From positions 1 through 64,000 of the forward strand of contig JAEYOW010000056.1 of assembly GCA_023411375.1 (NCBI GenBank): 64,000 nucleotides of DNA, written 5' to 3'. The notes under the pieces were generated by a model that made no database searches, was not told where the DNA came from, and saw only the letters and a list, made by a program, of their open reading frames with translations. The position numbers were made by a program, and so were the translations under genes. Below, piece after piece: positions 1-8,233 of the stretch. The stretch is from Bacillota bacterium (lineage in GTDB: Bacteria > Bacillota > Clostridia > Christensenellales > Aristaeellaceae). Within the stretch, counting starts at the first letter, position 1, and each line of letters begins with the position of its first letter.

Positions 1-77
1 CAAAAATGAATGTTAAAAATCTGCATGATGAAACATTGGAGCTGATCGTAGTCAAGGCACCTGCTCCAAAAGGCTGA
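1..77 (+). CDS. C-terminal end of a protein, possibly cupin-domain (5' truncated)
   Basis: Only the last 24 codons are inside the window, read in the frame ending with the TGA at 75-77. The residues include a run like KNLHDETLELIVVKAP, which resembles the last beta strands of small cupin proteins, where an asparagine- and leucine-rich strand is followed by a valine-rich one. It lies 21 bases upstream of the rubredoxin gene on the same strand and so is probably co-transcribed with the redox genes. The cupin assignment rests on this short tail alone and is a guess; the reading frame is more secure. Confidence 0.4.
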   Translation, partial: KMNVKNLHDETLELIVVKAPAPKG

Positions 78-98
78 GAAAACAAAGGAGGAAATCGG

Positions 99-263
99 AT
101 GAAAAAATATCGGTGTATTCCCTGCGGTTACATCTATGATCCCACAGTTGGTGACCCTGACAGCGGAATTGCCGCCGGCACGGCATTTGAAGATTTACCC
201 GATGATTGGCAGTGCCCGATCTGTTTTGTCGGCAAGGACGAATTTGAGTCTGCTGAAGACTGA
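99..263 (+). CDS. Rubredoxin
   Basis: A 54-residue protein of normal rubredoxin length. It carries the first iron-binding knuckle CIPCGY (Cys6, Cys9), the conserved YIYDP stretch, the acidic DLPDDWQ segment and the second knuckle CPIC. Four cysteines bind one iron, and the protein carries single electrons in the cytoplasm. The usual glycine after the last cysteine (CPxCG) is replaced by phenylalanine (CPICF), which is unusual for the metal loop. The start follows an AAAGGAGGAAAT ribosome site. It precedes hcp by 21 bases, so it may donate electrons to Hcp or to an oxygen/NO-detoxifying partner; that link is inference from position. Confidence 0.93.
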   Translation: MKKYRCIPCGYIYDPTVGDPDSGIAAGTAFEDLPDDWQCPICFVGKDEFESAED

Positions 264-284
264 ATTTTAAAGGAGGAAGCAAAA

Positions 285-1916
285 ATGAGTATGTTTTGTT
301 ATCAATGTCAGGAAACCGCCGGAGGAAAGGGCTGCGCGGTGCGCGGCGTATGCGGCAAAACCGAAGAAGTAGCAAAGCTTCAGGATCTTCTGATTTACAC
401 CCTCAAGGGCATTTCAGAAATCGTAGTCAAAGGAAAGCTGGACGTTAAAACCCTCGGTGAAACAAACTATGAGGTGCTCAGTAGTCTGTTTATGACCATC
501 ACCAACGCAAATTTCGACAATGACTCTATTGAAAAGCAGATCATAACAATGATCGCCGCAAGAGACAAGCTAAGAAATTCCATTGTTTCTATGGGTTTAC
601 ACGACGCGGCCACTTTCACGGTAAGCTCCAGAGCGTCTATGCTGGAAAAGGCCGCTTCTGTCGGCGTGCTGGCAACCGCAAACGAAGATGTGCGTTCTCT
701 CCGTGAGATGATCATATACGGACTAAAAGGCACGGCAGCCTACGCCGAGCACGCGAAAAACATCGGGAAAGAAGATTTGTCTATCAACACCTTCATCTAT
801 GAGGCACTGGCGGCAACGCTGGACGACTCCCTCTCCGCCGATGATCTGGTGGCGCTGACGCTGAAAACAGGCGAATACGGCGTCAAAGTCATGGCTCTTT
901 TGGATGAGGCCAACACCTCGCGGTTCGGCAATCCTGAAATCACTGAAGTTAATATCGGCGTCAGAAAAAATCCGGCGATTCTGATTTCCGGCCACGATCT
1001 GACTGATCTGGAACAGCTTTTGGAGCAGACCAAAGGCACCGGGGTGGATGTTTATACCCACAGCGAGATGCTGCCTGCCCACTATTATCCGGCTTTCAAA
1101 AAATATAATAATTTTGCGGGCAATTACGGCAACGCATGGTGGAAGCAGCTGGACGAATTTATATCCTTCCACGGTCCCATTCTGTTTACCACCAACTGCA
1201 TCGTCCCGCCCAGAAGCGAAGAGGTTCGCGACAGAATCTTTACCACGGGTTCTACCGGTTATCCCGGTTGCAAGCATATTAAAGCCGACGAAAACGGCAA
1301 AAAGGATTTTTCAGAAATCATCGCACTTGCCAAAACTCTTCCCGCACCAGATGAAATTGAGACTGGCAGCATCGTGGGCGGCTTTGCCCATAATCAGGTA
1401 ATTGCCCTGGCCGACAAGGTCGTAGATGCCGTTAAATCCGGTGCAATCAAGAAGTTTTTTGTGATGGCCGGCTGCGATGGACGTATGAAGTCCAGGGAAT
1501 ACTACACCGAGTTTGCCGAAAAACTTCCGAAGGATACGGTGATTCTCACGGCAGGCTGCGCAAAATACCGCTATAATAAGCTCAAGCTGGGCGATATCGG
1601 CGGGATTCCACGGGTTCTGGACGCCGGACAGTGCAACGACTCCTATTCACTGGCGGTCATTGCCCTGAAGCTCAAAGAGGTGTTTGGACTCGACGATATT
1701 AACAAGCTGCCGATTGCCTTTAATATCGCCTGGTACGAACAGAAGGCCGTCATCGTTCTCTTGGCTCTGCTGTATCTGGGTGTGAAGAATATCCACCTTG
1801 GACCCACGCTGCCAGGCTTCTTGTCTCCCAATGTGGCCAAGGTGTTGGTTGAAAAATTCGGTATTGCGGGTGTCGGAACAGTTGACGATGATATCAAACT
1901 GTTCATGAATGCCTGA
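285..1916 (+). CDS. hcp: Hybrid cluster protein (hydroxylamine reductase)
   Basis: This 543-residue protein has the full family length. The N-terminal cysteine motif is C5-x2-C8-x8-C17-x5-C23, the spacing of class I Hcp from strict anaerobes, which holds a [4Fe-4S] cluster. Further cysteines expected for the hybrid Fe-S-O cluster lie in the motifs TTNCIVPP, TGYPGCKH, TAGCAKYRYNK and GQCNDSY. Family members reduce NO to N2O or hydroxylamine to ammonia and protect anaerobes from nitrosative stress. The ribosome site AAAGGAGGAAG precedes the ATG. Rubredoxin upstream and a ferredoxin 21 bases downstream give a compact electron-transfer operon. The identification is firm; the physiological substrate is not visible from sequence. 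Confidence 0.97.
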   Translation: MSMFCYQCQETAGGKGCAVRGVCGKTEEVAKLQDLLIYTLKGISEIVVKGKLDVKTLGETNYEVLSSLFMTITNANFDNDSIEKQIITMIAARDKLRNSIVSMGLHDAATFTVSSRASMLEKAASVGVLATANEDVRSLREMIIYGLKGTAAYAEHAKNIGKEDLSINTFIYEALAATLDDSLSADDLVALTLKTGEYGVKVMALLDEANTSRFGNPEITEVNIGVRKNPAILISGHDLTDLEQLLEQTKGTGVDVYTHSEMLPAHYYPAFKKYNNFAGNYGNAWWKQLDEFISFHGPILFTTNCIVPPRSEEVRDRIFTTGSTGYPGCKHIKADENGKKDFSEIIALAKTLPAPDEIETGSIVGGFAHNQVIALADKVVDAVKSGAIKKFFVMAGCDGRMKSREYYTEFAEKLPKDTVILTAGCAKYRYNKLKLGDIGGIPRVLDAGQCNDSYSLAVIALKLKEVFGLDDINKLPIAFNIAWYEQKAVIVLLALLYLGVKNIHLGPTLPGFLSPNVAKVLVEKFGIAGVGTVDDDIKLFMNA

Positions 1917-1937
1917 TAAAGAAAGGAATATCAGCAT

Positions 1938-2126
1938 ATGAAAGCGACGATTGACAGAGAAGGCTGTATTTCCTGTGGACTATGTGCATCAACCTGTCCT
2001 GAGGTATTCCAGATGGCTGATGACGGGCGCGCGGAGGTTTGCGCGGACCCTGTTCCTGAATCTGTGGAAGATGCAGCAGCGGAAGCACGGGATAACTGTC
2101 CCGTCTCTGTTATTGTGATAGGATAA
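1938..2126 (+). CDS. Mono-cluster [4Fe-4S] ferredoxin
   Basis: A 62-residue ferredoxin with the motif CISCGLC followed by STCP near residues 10-20 and a distal CPVSVI at the C-terminus, the pattern of a single [4Fe-4S] ferredoxin of the Fer4_13/Fer4_15 type rather than a 2x[4Fe-4S] clostridial ferredoxin. It is rich in acidic residues, as expected for a small soluble electron carrier. It starts 21 bases after hcp and is closed by an intrinsic terminator, so it is the last gene of the rubredoxin-hcp operon and the likely reductant for Hcp (inference from position). Confidence 0.92.
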   Translation: MKATIDREGCISCGLCASTCPEVFQMADDGRAEVCADPVPESVEDAAAEARDNCPVSVIVIG

Positions 2127-2135
2127 GCATAAGTT

Positions 2136-2182
2136 AGCACCCTTCAGAGAGTTAGCCTTTTTGAAGGGTGCTGATTTTTTTA
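2136..2182 (+). terminator. Intrinsic terminator of the hcp operon
   Basis: A perfect 11-bp inverted repeat (AGCACCCTTCA at 2136-2146, TGAAGGGTGCT at 2162-2172) is followed by a run of T. It starts 9 bases after the ferredoxin stop. Confidence 0.9.
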
Positions 2183-2355
2183 TTAAGGTTTATTTCCGAA
2201 GCGATTATTATAGTTATTGTTAGCTTACATTTTTATTTGTGTACACTCTCACATGGAACAAACGGAAAGACCGAGGGTGTGCACAAAGCAAACGGAACAA
2301 ACGGGAACGAGACTACCGGGTGCATTTTGTATCAAACTTGTGTCCTTCTCCACAA
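2183..2355. other. Non-coding, AT-rich spacer with a short direct repeat
   Basis: Between the hcp terminator and the next hairpin I see no gene with a ribosome site. The copy CGGAACAAACGG and close variants occur more than once near 2256-2310. Open frames here run through the downstream hairpin and look spurious. The segment plus the strong hairpin that follows could be a small RNA or the remnant of a lost gene; nothing more can be supported. Confidence 0.4.
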
Positions 2356-2399
2356 CGCCGCCTGTCGATAAATAGCTTATCGACAGGCGGCGTTTTTTT
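2356..2399 (+). terminator. Strong intrinsic terminator without an obvious gene
   Basis: A perfect 16-bp inverted repeat (CGCCGCCTGTCGATAA at 2356-2371; complement at 2377-2392) has a 5-base loop and is followed by seven T. It lies 230 bases beyond the ferredoxin gene, which already has its own terminator, so the transcript it ends is unknown. Confidence 0.8.
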
Positions 2400-2540
2400 A
2401 GCGGGAAAACAGCCAAACAGACTTCCGGAAGAAAAAAAGCATCACCGGTATCGCGGCGTACACGCTAAGGATCACGCGGACAAATCTTTAACAGATAGCT
2501 TTTATATAATTGCGCAAGCTTTTTTTCATGTTACGGCAGG

Positions 2541-3569
2541 TCAGCCGTTGCCGCTGCCAAACCATACCTGCTCCATAAATCCAATGCAGCCGTCGCAGTT
2601 TTTCACGCAATACCAACCGTCTGTGGACAGGCCGATCACAGTCCAGGAATCGTCATCGGTTTCCTGAAGCGTCGTCACCTTCTGCGCGCTGGTTGACGGC
2701 TCCTCGTAAACGCAAGCGTGACTGGAAAACGCGGAGTCAAGCAAAAGAAGATATGGAAATGAATGCTGCACTTGTAACATGTCTGCGCCCATAATCAGGT
2801 CGGAGGATGGCATCCAGCCCGTCATGCTCCCGATTTTCACACGTGTCCATCCATTTTCTTCGGTCAGAACTTGCACGGGCGCGCCCGTGTAGTAACGAAA
2901 AGCGGTGACCATGCCTTCCCGCGGCTCTGTAAACAGGGGAAGCTCCATATCCGCCGACGGTGTGCGGACAACTGCCCAACCCGCCGTATCCACAAGGGCG
3001 GCAGCCTCCTGTGCCGTCTCCGGAAAAAGTGAAACATCCAGCTTTTCAAACGCCAGAGGCATTTGTAGATCGCCGTATATTGAACTCTTTTGACTCTGCG
3101 TGTTGTCAAGCAAGGTAACATGCAGCGCGTTTGGGGTAAACGTCAGATAAGTGTCCGGCTCCGTATCGTACAGGCACCAGAGCACAAGCTGCCACGAGCC
3201 ATCTTGCCGGCGCGCGACGCTCGCGTACTGTCCGTCGCCATAGCTCAGGTACAGGCAGTCGTCGCTGGACGAACCAATGCCTGCGGTGATACCGCGCCAG
3301 GCTGGAAGCGGCGCGCTGACGGATTGCTGCGTATAGCCATCCTCCGTTTCGGCATAGATGCGCACGCGGCGTTCTGTTCCCATATCCAGCAAAGCATAGA
3401 TGGTTTTTCCGTTGCCGTAGCCATACAGGAAGGTTTCCGATGCCGGGAAGCTCTGGCGCACATTCGGCGGCAGTTCGTCTATTGTTGCATAGCTTCGTTC
3501 CGCGGACCATGCCGATGCCGTGCCTGTCCATAAGCAGATAATCAGCAGGAGCAATAAACAGCGTTTCAT
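2541..3569 (-). CDS. Secreted protein with two bacterial SH3-like domains
   Basis: This 342-residue protein begins with a signal peptide (short basic MKR start, leucine-rich core, TASA cleavage region), so it is exported. The middle (about residues 30-200) is a beta-rich region with no family that I recognise. Two SH3b-like modules follow, one near residues 205-260 (containing GWTRVKIGSMTGWM) and one at the C-terminus near 285-338 (containing GWYCVKNCDGCIGFMEQ). Such modules bind cell-wall peptides or glycans. No catalytic domain is visible, so a wall-associated or sensor-type role is inference. The ATG has a GGAGG site about 13 bases upstream. It is divergent from the blaI operon. Confidence 0.75.
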   Translation of the reverse strand: MKRCLLLLLIICLWTGTASAWSAERSYATIDELPPNVRQSFPASETFLYGYGNGKTIYALLDMGTERRVRIYAETEDGYTQQSVSAPLPAWRGITAGIGSSSDDCLYLSYGDGQYASVARRQDGSWQLVLWCLYDTEPDTYLTFTPNALHVTLLDNTQSQKSSIYGDLQMPLAFEKLDVSLFPETAQEAAALVDTAGWAVVRTPSADMELPLFTEPREGMVTAFRYYTGAPVQVLTEENGWTRVKIGSMTGWMPSSDLIMGADMLQVQHSFPYLLLLDSAFSSHACVYEEPSTSAQKVTTLQETDDDSWTVIGLSTDGWYCVKNCDGCIGFMEQVWFGSGNG

Positions 3570-3886
3570 GGATGATTCAGCCTCCGTTCATTTATAACCA
3601 CGTTATTTCAGCCGTTTCCTTCCCAGCACCAGCTTTGAGAAAGACAGTCCGTGTTGCCATCCGAGCCGGGAATAAAATATCAATTATCCTCCAGACACAA
3701 AACCAGAGCAATGCGACGCCTCCTGCTTGGTTTGCTCTCCCGGATTTGGCAATTCCTTTCATTTTATAGAACGAGGTTTTGGGCTTGTTTCTTGCGGTGA
3801 AGTAAAATTTGATTATTTTGGTTATTGCGCGTGCGGCAAAAATATAAAAAGGCGTCGAAGCATCTGTAAAAGATCGCCTGTAATGG
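3570..3886. other. Divergent intergenic region without a gene
   Basis: This segment separates the SH3 protein gene from the blaI promoter. It is AT-rich towards 3760-3880. I see no convincing coding frame in it. A TTATAAAT box at about 3592-3599 on the minus strand could serve the SH3 gene, without a clear -35 element. Confidence 0.4.
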
Positions 3887-3915
3887 TTGACAATTTATTT
3901 CCAACCGGTTATTCT
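3887..3915 (+). promoter_or_regulatory. Promoter of the blaI-M56 operon with internal palindrome
   Basis: TTGACA at 3887-3892 and TATTCT at 3910-3915 are 17 bases apart. The perfect 8-bp palindrome AACCGGTT (3903-3910) lies in the spacer and is a candidate site for BlaI autorepression, although it is not the classical TACA/TGTA operator. Confidence 0.5.
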
Positions 3916-3951
3916 TTGGTTATAATGTTCTTACCAAAGGAGGCCCGGCCA

Positions 3952-4338
3952 ATGGATGAAACAACCCGCCTGACCGACGCGGAATGGAATATCATGCTGC
4001 TTTTATGGGAAAATCCACCGCAAACGCTGATGCAGCTGACACATGCGTTGGAGCCTAAAATGGGCTGGACAAAGCATACGGTGCTCGCACTGCTTAAACG
4101 CATGATGGAAAAGGGTACCGTGCGCGCGGAGGAAAACGGTCGCACAAAGCTGTTCTATCCCACCGTGCCCAAGGAAACGGTCGCGCGCGAGCAAACCGAT
4201 ACGCTGATGAGGCGACTGTTTGGCGGCAAGGCGCTGCTGATGCTGAGCAACGTGGTAGAACGCGGAGGGATGACCGCTAAAGAGCTTGACGAGCTGTCCG
4301 CGATGGTCGATCGGGCTCGGCGCAACGTGAAGGAGTGA
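3952..4338 (+). CDS. BlaI/MecI-family transcriptional repressor
   Basis: The 128-residue product has the winged-helix DNA-binding pattern of the family: LTDAEWNIMLLLW at the N-terminus, then WTKHTVLALLKRMMEKG for the recognition helix and wing, and a C-terminal dimerisation helix (TAKELDELSAMVDRAR). Family members repress their own operon until a membrane M56 protease triggers their cleavage. The ATG at 3952 is chosen because AAAGGAGG stands 8 bases upstream; the longer open frame has no ribosome site. It is followed 7 bases later by the M56 gene. No beta-lactamase gene is nearby, so resistance to beta-lactams should not be assumed. Confidence 0.93.
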   Translation: MDETTRLTDAEWNIMLLLWENPPQTLMQLTHALEPKMGWTKHTVLALLKRMMEKGTVRAEENGRTKLFYPTVPKETVAREQTDTLMRRLFGGKALLMLSNVVERGGMTAKELDELSAMVDRARRNVKE

Positions 4339-4345
4339 TTTTGAC

Positions 4346-6808
4346 ATGCGTGCGTTTACGGTCTTTCAATGGCTGTTTGAAGCGTCTATCGGGGCGTTGG
4401 TGCTGGTTTGCCTGATCCTGCCGGTGCGGCAGCTTTTACGCGGAAAGCTGGGTAGCAAGCTGATTTACGCGCTTTGGCTGCTGGTCATTCTCCGCCTGCT
4501 GATTCCGCTTCGAGTTCCCAATCCGCTTTTGTCGGTCTATCCGGAATATTCGGAGAACGTCATTGAGCGCGTGGAGAACGTCACGCGCAACGTGGCGCGC
4601 GATATTGCCGATACGGTCGCCTATGCGGCGTTGGAACAGCCCTATGAGCGCATCACGCCGCTGCATATGGCGGCCTATGAAGCAATGCAGCCAAACTACA
4701 GCGGCTATGTATGGCTGGGTGGTTATCTGCTGGGTGTGCTGGCCGTGGGCGGTGTTATGGTTTATCAAAACGCCCGCTTTCGCAGGTATCTCAGGCGGCA
4801 TTCGCTGGGGGAATTGGATGGCGGGTCGGCGGAGAGGTATGACGCGATTGCCGCACGGCTGGGCGTGCGCGCGCCTAAAGCTCTTCTAATTGACCCGCTG
4901 GACAGCGCCTGTCTGGTGGGCGGCTTACGCCCGCTTATCGCGCTGCCTGCGACCAGCGCGGGCGACGGCTACATCCAGATGCACGAGCTTTGCCACCTGA
5001 AGGGCGGCGACGCGCTGTGGGGATTGCTGCGCAACGTATGCTGCGCGCTGTTCTGGTTTCATCCGCTGGTGTGGCTGGCGGCGCGTCTTTCGCGAAGCGA
5101 TTGCGAGCTGGCCTGCGACCAACGGGTGACGGAGCGCCTAAGCCCGGACGAAAAAATCGGCTATGCCGAGCTTTTGGTCAGCCTGGCGGCCTGCCGCCGC
5201 GCACCCCGCATGGGCGTGCTTGCCACGGGCATGAGCATGACGGGCACGCGCATGAAGCGGCGCGTCCGTCAGATACTGGCCAACCACCGGCTGCGGCTGT
5301 GGGCGGTGGTCGTGGCCGCGCTTGTTTCTCTTACGGCGCTTGCAACCTGCTTTGCCACCGCGACGGTCTACCCAGAGGAGATCACCGCCCCTTTTATCGC
5401 CGACGAACCCGTTGAACAGGATGCATGGCTAATACGGGATGCGGCGAAATATTATCCGCAAGGCGATTTCAATGCCTATCCGCGCGAAAATACCAGCGTC
5501 ACCACACGCCTTGGTGCAGGCACTTTTTTGACGGATTGGACGTATGGGAGCGGCTTTAAGCTCGCCGCGTCCGGCATCGCCCCGGCCGCAAAGCCCAAGT
5601 GGCCGTTTACACATGATTACAGCCGCATGAGCAGCGACGCGGTTTCCGTTCATACGGCGATTCCGTTTGATGAAAAAACCGCGGCCGAAAAGCTTGCCTG
5701 CTACACCATTTATAGCGCCGTGTATGACGGCGATAACCGCCTGCTGTGCGTCGTTCGCCAGCCGCTGCTTAGCGGGCTGAACCTGCGCCTGTGGGAACGC
5801 TCGTCCGGCGAAACGCTTTACGAGGTGGAATATGACGTGCGTGAAAATGAGGAGGCGAGGCGGTACAGGGCATGGGCGGAGGCCAATCGTGAGGATTACA
5901 CCGACGCTGCCGCCGCCGCTTGTACGCTTGCGGAACAAATCGGCTGGGACGGCGTGGAGGTCATTCGCACACAGTATCAGATGGCCCTTGATGTTGCGGA
6001 GCCGGTGCCCTTACAGCATGTGACCCTGCGGGTGGACGGCAGCCGGGAAATCACGTTTGGCGTGGAAATGGGCACGTGGCGCGTGCTGACGGTCAGCTTC
6101 AGCGATGATTTGGTCAACGGCATCGCCGCCGAGGCGGAGCGCCTATCCCAAAGCCCGGAGCAAAGCGGCGGAGTGGGGCCCAAACTGACCTCCGACGCGG
6201 CGTTTATCCGTCAAAAGGGCCTGGAGGCGCTTGGCTTGTACCTTGATTACGCACCCGGCGCAGTGGATGATATCACCGTCGGTGAGACGAGCTGGGCCTA
6301 TAATGGGAAAAATTGGTGGGAGGTCTGCGTGACCGTTGCCGGAAAAAACCTGCGCTACCGCGCGGATATAAACGACGACGGAACAGTCAGGCGCGTATCA
6401 CGCACGCCCTGTAACGTAACGTTTACCGATGCATACACCAGCTATGGCGGCCTCGATCAAGGTCGCATATCCGACGAATTCAATTTAAGCCCCAAAACGG
6501 TTTTCTGGCTGTGTGGCGGCGCGCTTATGGACACGCCGCAGGCGTATCCGCCCGAGGTAATCGCGGCGCAGGCCCGCGTGGACGCGTTCATTCAGGAAAA
6601 ACAGCTTCCTGTGGGCGAACAGATCGAGTTCGTGCTTTATGTCAACACCCGCCGCCAGTTGAAGCGGGAGACGGATGTCGGGCTCGAGTTTTCCTTCGAT
6701 TACCAAAGCGTTGCGGACGGTCAGGTGCGGCAGGCGTGCATCTTCTACTCCACCATTCAGCAGGATATCGGGTATGTTGATTTTTACCCGGAGGACGACG
6801 CTGCGTAA
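4346..6808 (+). CDS. M56-family membrane metalloprotease sensor (BlaR1/MecR1-like)
   Basis: An 820-residue membrane protein. Residues 1-330 form the M56 module: four hydrophobic segments and the zinc motif HELCH (213-217) followed by the LFWFHPLVW and DCELACDQ signatures typical of BlaR1 relatives. After the last membrane helix (near residues 315-337) comes an outward-facing region of about 480 residues. It is not a penicillin-binding domain: I see no SxxK/KTG pattern of class D type. It contains beta-rich, acidic repeats reminiscent of PepSY-like modules. In the family, ligand binding outside activates the protease, which inactivates the BlaI partner. AAGGAG precedes the ATG. The ligand is unknown. 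Confidence 0.88.
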   Translation: MRAFTVFQWLFEASIGALVLVCLILPVRQLLRGKLGSKLIYALWLLVILRLLIPLRVPNPLLSVYPEYSENVIERVENVTRNVARDIADTVAYAALEQPYERITPLHMAAYEAMQPNYSGYVWLGGYLLGVLAVGGVMVYQNARFRRYLRRHSLGELDGGSAERYDAIAARLGVRAPKALLIDPLDSACLVGGLRPLIALPATSAGDGYIQMHELCHLKGGDALWGLLRNVCCALFWFHPLVWLAARLSRSDCELACDQRVTERLSPDEKIGYAELLVSLAACRRAPRMGVLATGMSMTGTRMKRRVRQILANHRLRLWAVVVAALVSLTALATCFATATVYPEEITAPFIADEPVEQDAWLIRDAAKYYPQGDFNAYPRENTSVTTRLGAGTFLTDWTYGSGFKLAASGIAPAAKPKWPFTHDYSRMSSDAVSVHTAIPFDEKTAAEKLACYTIYSAVYDGDNRLLCVVRQPLLSGLNLRLWERSSGETLYEVEYDVRENEEARRYRAWAEANREDYTDAAAAACTLAEQIGWDGVEVIRTQYQMALDVAEPVPLQHVTLRVDGSREITFGVEMGTWRVLTVSFSDDLVNGIAAEAERLSQSPEQSGGVGPKLTSDAAFIRQKGLEALGLYLDYAPGAVDDITVGETSWAYNGKNWWEVCVTVAGKNLRYRADINDDGTVRRVSRTPCNVTFTDAYTSYGGLDQGRISDEFNLSPKTVFWLCGGALMDTPQAYPPEVIAAQARVDAFIQEKQLPVGEQIEFVLYVNTRRQLKRETDVGLEFSFDYQSVADGQVRQACIFYSTIQQDIGYVDFYPEDDAA

Positions 6809-6815
6809 CCAATTA

Positions 6816-6860
6816 CGGGCCTGGAGGCGGAAAACCCGATTTCGCTTCCAGGCCCGCTTT
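6816..6860 (+). terminator. Terminator-like hairpin between convergent genes
   Basis: A 14-bp arm (6816-6829) pairs with 6843-6856 with one mismatch and is followed by CTTTGCT. It lies just after the M56 stop and just before the end of the convergent ligase gene, so it may act on both strands. The T tract is weak. Confidence 0.6.
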
Positions 6861-6868
6861 GCTGCGCG

Positions 6869-8233
6869 TCACCCGGCGTTTATAATGTGCTTGAATTTTC
6901 CACTGCCGGGCTGCTGCCTTGGCATATCGTCCGACAGGGAGATTTCCACGTTGGATATTCCCTGCGCCGCGAGGAAGGACAAAAGCACGGCCTCGGCCTT
7001 GGAAAACGCGGCTTCCCGGGATATGCCCTTCGACGGCTCAAGCCGTAGCTCAGCACGGTTTTCATGCGAAACAATCAGCTGAAAGCGGCGCAGCTCCCGC
7101 ACCTCCGTCAAAACGGCGTAAATGGTCAGCGGCGCGATTTTAACTTCGCGGCCGCTTGCCGTAAAGCTCACCACATCATCCGTTCGCCCCTCCAGCTCCA
7201 GCCAGGGCGAGGGATTGCCACAGGAGCACGGTTCCCGGTGCATAGTCACCCGGTCAGTAACCTCGTAGCGGATATAGGGCTGAGTGAAGTTATAAAGGTT
7301 GGTCAGCAGGATTTTATCAGCGCGGACGCCGTCCGGCACAGGTCGGTTCTCACTGTCCACCGGCTCCACAATCAGCCAATCGTCGTTGAGATGAAAGCAC
7401 TTTTCCCGGCACTCGCAGGCCACGGATCCGCCCTCGGTGCACGCGTAGGAGGTCTGCACATAGCAGTCGAAGGCCTCCGCCAACCTGGCGCGCAGGCCGT
7501 CCGCCAAGTATTCGCCCCCGGTCATGACGATTACCGGGGAAAGGTGAAGCCGCCCGGCCCGAACCTCGTCGACCAGCAGTTCCAGGCAGGACGGATAGCC
7601 GCCCAGCATCGCGGGCTGAAAGGCGTTCAACTGCCGCACGATTTCCTCTACCGGCAGCAACGCGCTGGTTACGGCCATCTGCCGCTTTTTCCAGGGCATG
7701 GCAAGCAAGCGTGAACGTACGGAACTGTTGCTCAGGTAAAATCCCCCGGTGGCGAAAACGCCGACGGTTTTGCCACCCCGGCGGATAAAGGCCCGAAGGT
7801 CCTCAGCCCGCGCATAGGCCCGGGTCGCGTTTATGGCCCCCATCACATTGTTGGCTGTCGTGTCGCAAAGCGCGATCAGCGGATTGCCCGTAGAGCCGGA
7901 CGTGGTAAACACCAGATATTTTCCCTTTAGCTTCCGGCCGATGTTGTCGGGATTTTTCATAAAGGCGCGCACATCCGCAAGCGTTACCTCCCGGGTGGCA
8001 AGCCATTCGTCCCAGTGTGCCATTAGCTCGCGCTTGGTGACGGGCGGAAGGTCGTGGAGCGTAATTTGTTCCGGGAGGCGTTCATAAAGCTTTGCGTAAT
8101 ACGGGCTGTTTGCGCGCGCCCACGCGACCATCTCATGCAGCCGTCCGGCGCGCAACGCTTCCCGCTGGTCTGCGCCCATTTTTTTGTAATCCGCGCAGAG
8201 CTTCATACCCCTGAGCATGCCGATTCTCTTCAT
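6869..8233 (-). CDS. PaaK-like adenylate-forming enzyme (phenylacetate-CoA ligase family)
   Basis: The 454-residue protein belongs to the ANL/PaaK superfamily. It shows the AMP-binding loop TTSGSTGNP near residue 112, the motif TSYACTEGG near 265, PYIRYEVTDRV near 340 (the aspartate that binds AMP ribose), and a smaller C-terminal lid domain. PaaK enzymes activate aryl or other carboxylic acids through acyl-AMP, usually to a CoA thioester. The substrate cannot be read from the sequence. Four cysteines near residues 276-281 and 350-352 (CECREKC, CSCG) are an unusual addition. The gene overlaps the TetR gene by four bases (ATGA), so the two are translationally coupled and share the TetR-controlled promoter. 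Confidence 0.85.
   Translation of the reverse strand: MKRIGMLRGMKLCADYKKMGADQREALRAGRLHEMVAWARANSPYYAKLYERLPEQITLHDLPPVTKRELMAHWDEWLATREVTLADVRAFMKNPDNIGRKLKGKYLVFTTSGSTGNPLIALCDTTANNVMGAINATRAYARAEDLRAFIRRGGKTVGVFATGGFYLSNSSVRSRLLAMPWKKRQMAVTSALLPVEEIVRQLNAFQPAMLGGYPSCLELLVDEVRAGRLHLSPVIVMTGGEYLADGLRARLAEAFDCYVQTSYACTEGGSVACECREKCFHLNDDWLIVEPVDSENRPVPDGVRADKILLTNLYNFTQPYIRYEVTDRVTMHREPCSCGNPSPWLELEGRTDDVVSFTASGREVKIAPLTIYAVLTEVRELRRFQLIVSHENRAELRLEPSKGISREAAFSKAEAVLLSFLAAQGISNVEISLSDDMPRQQPGSGKFKHIINAG

Noticed and set aside
2239..2667. 142-codon frame across the orphan terminator
   Set aside because: It runs through a perfect terminator hairpin and into the end of the SH3-protein gene, with no ribosome site.
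3952..6808. Beta-lactam resistance locus
   Set aside because: BlaI and M56 proteins are common regulators; there is no beta-lactamase or penicillin-binding protein gene and the sensor domain is not of beta-lactam-binding type.
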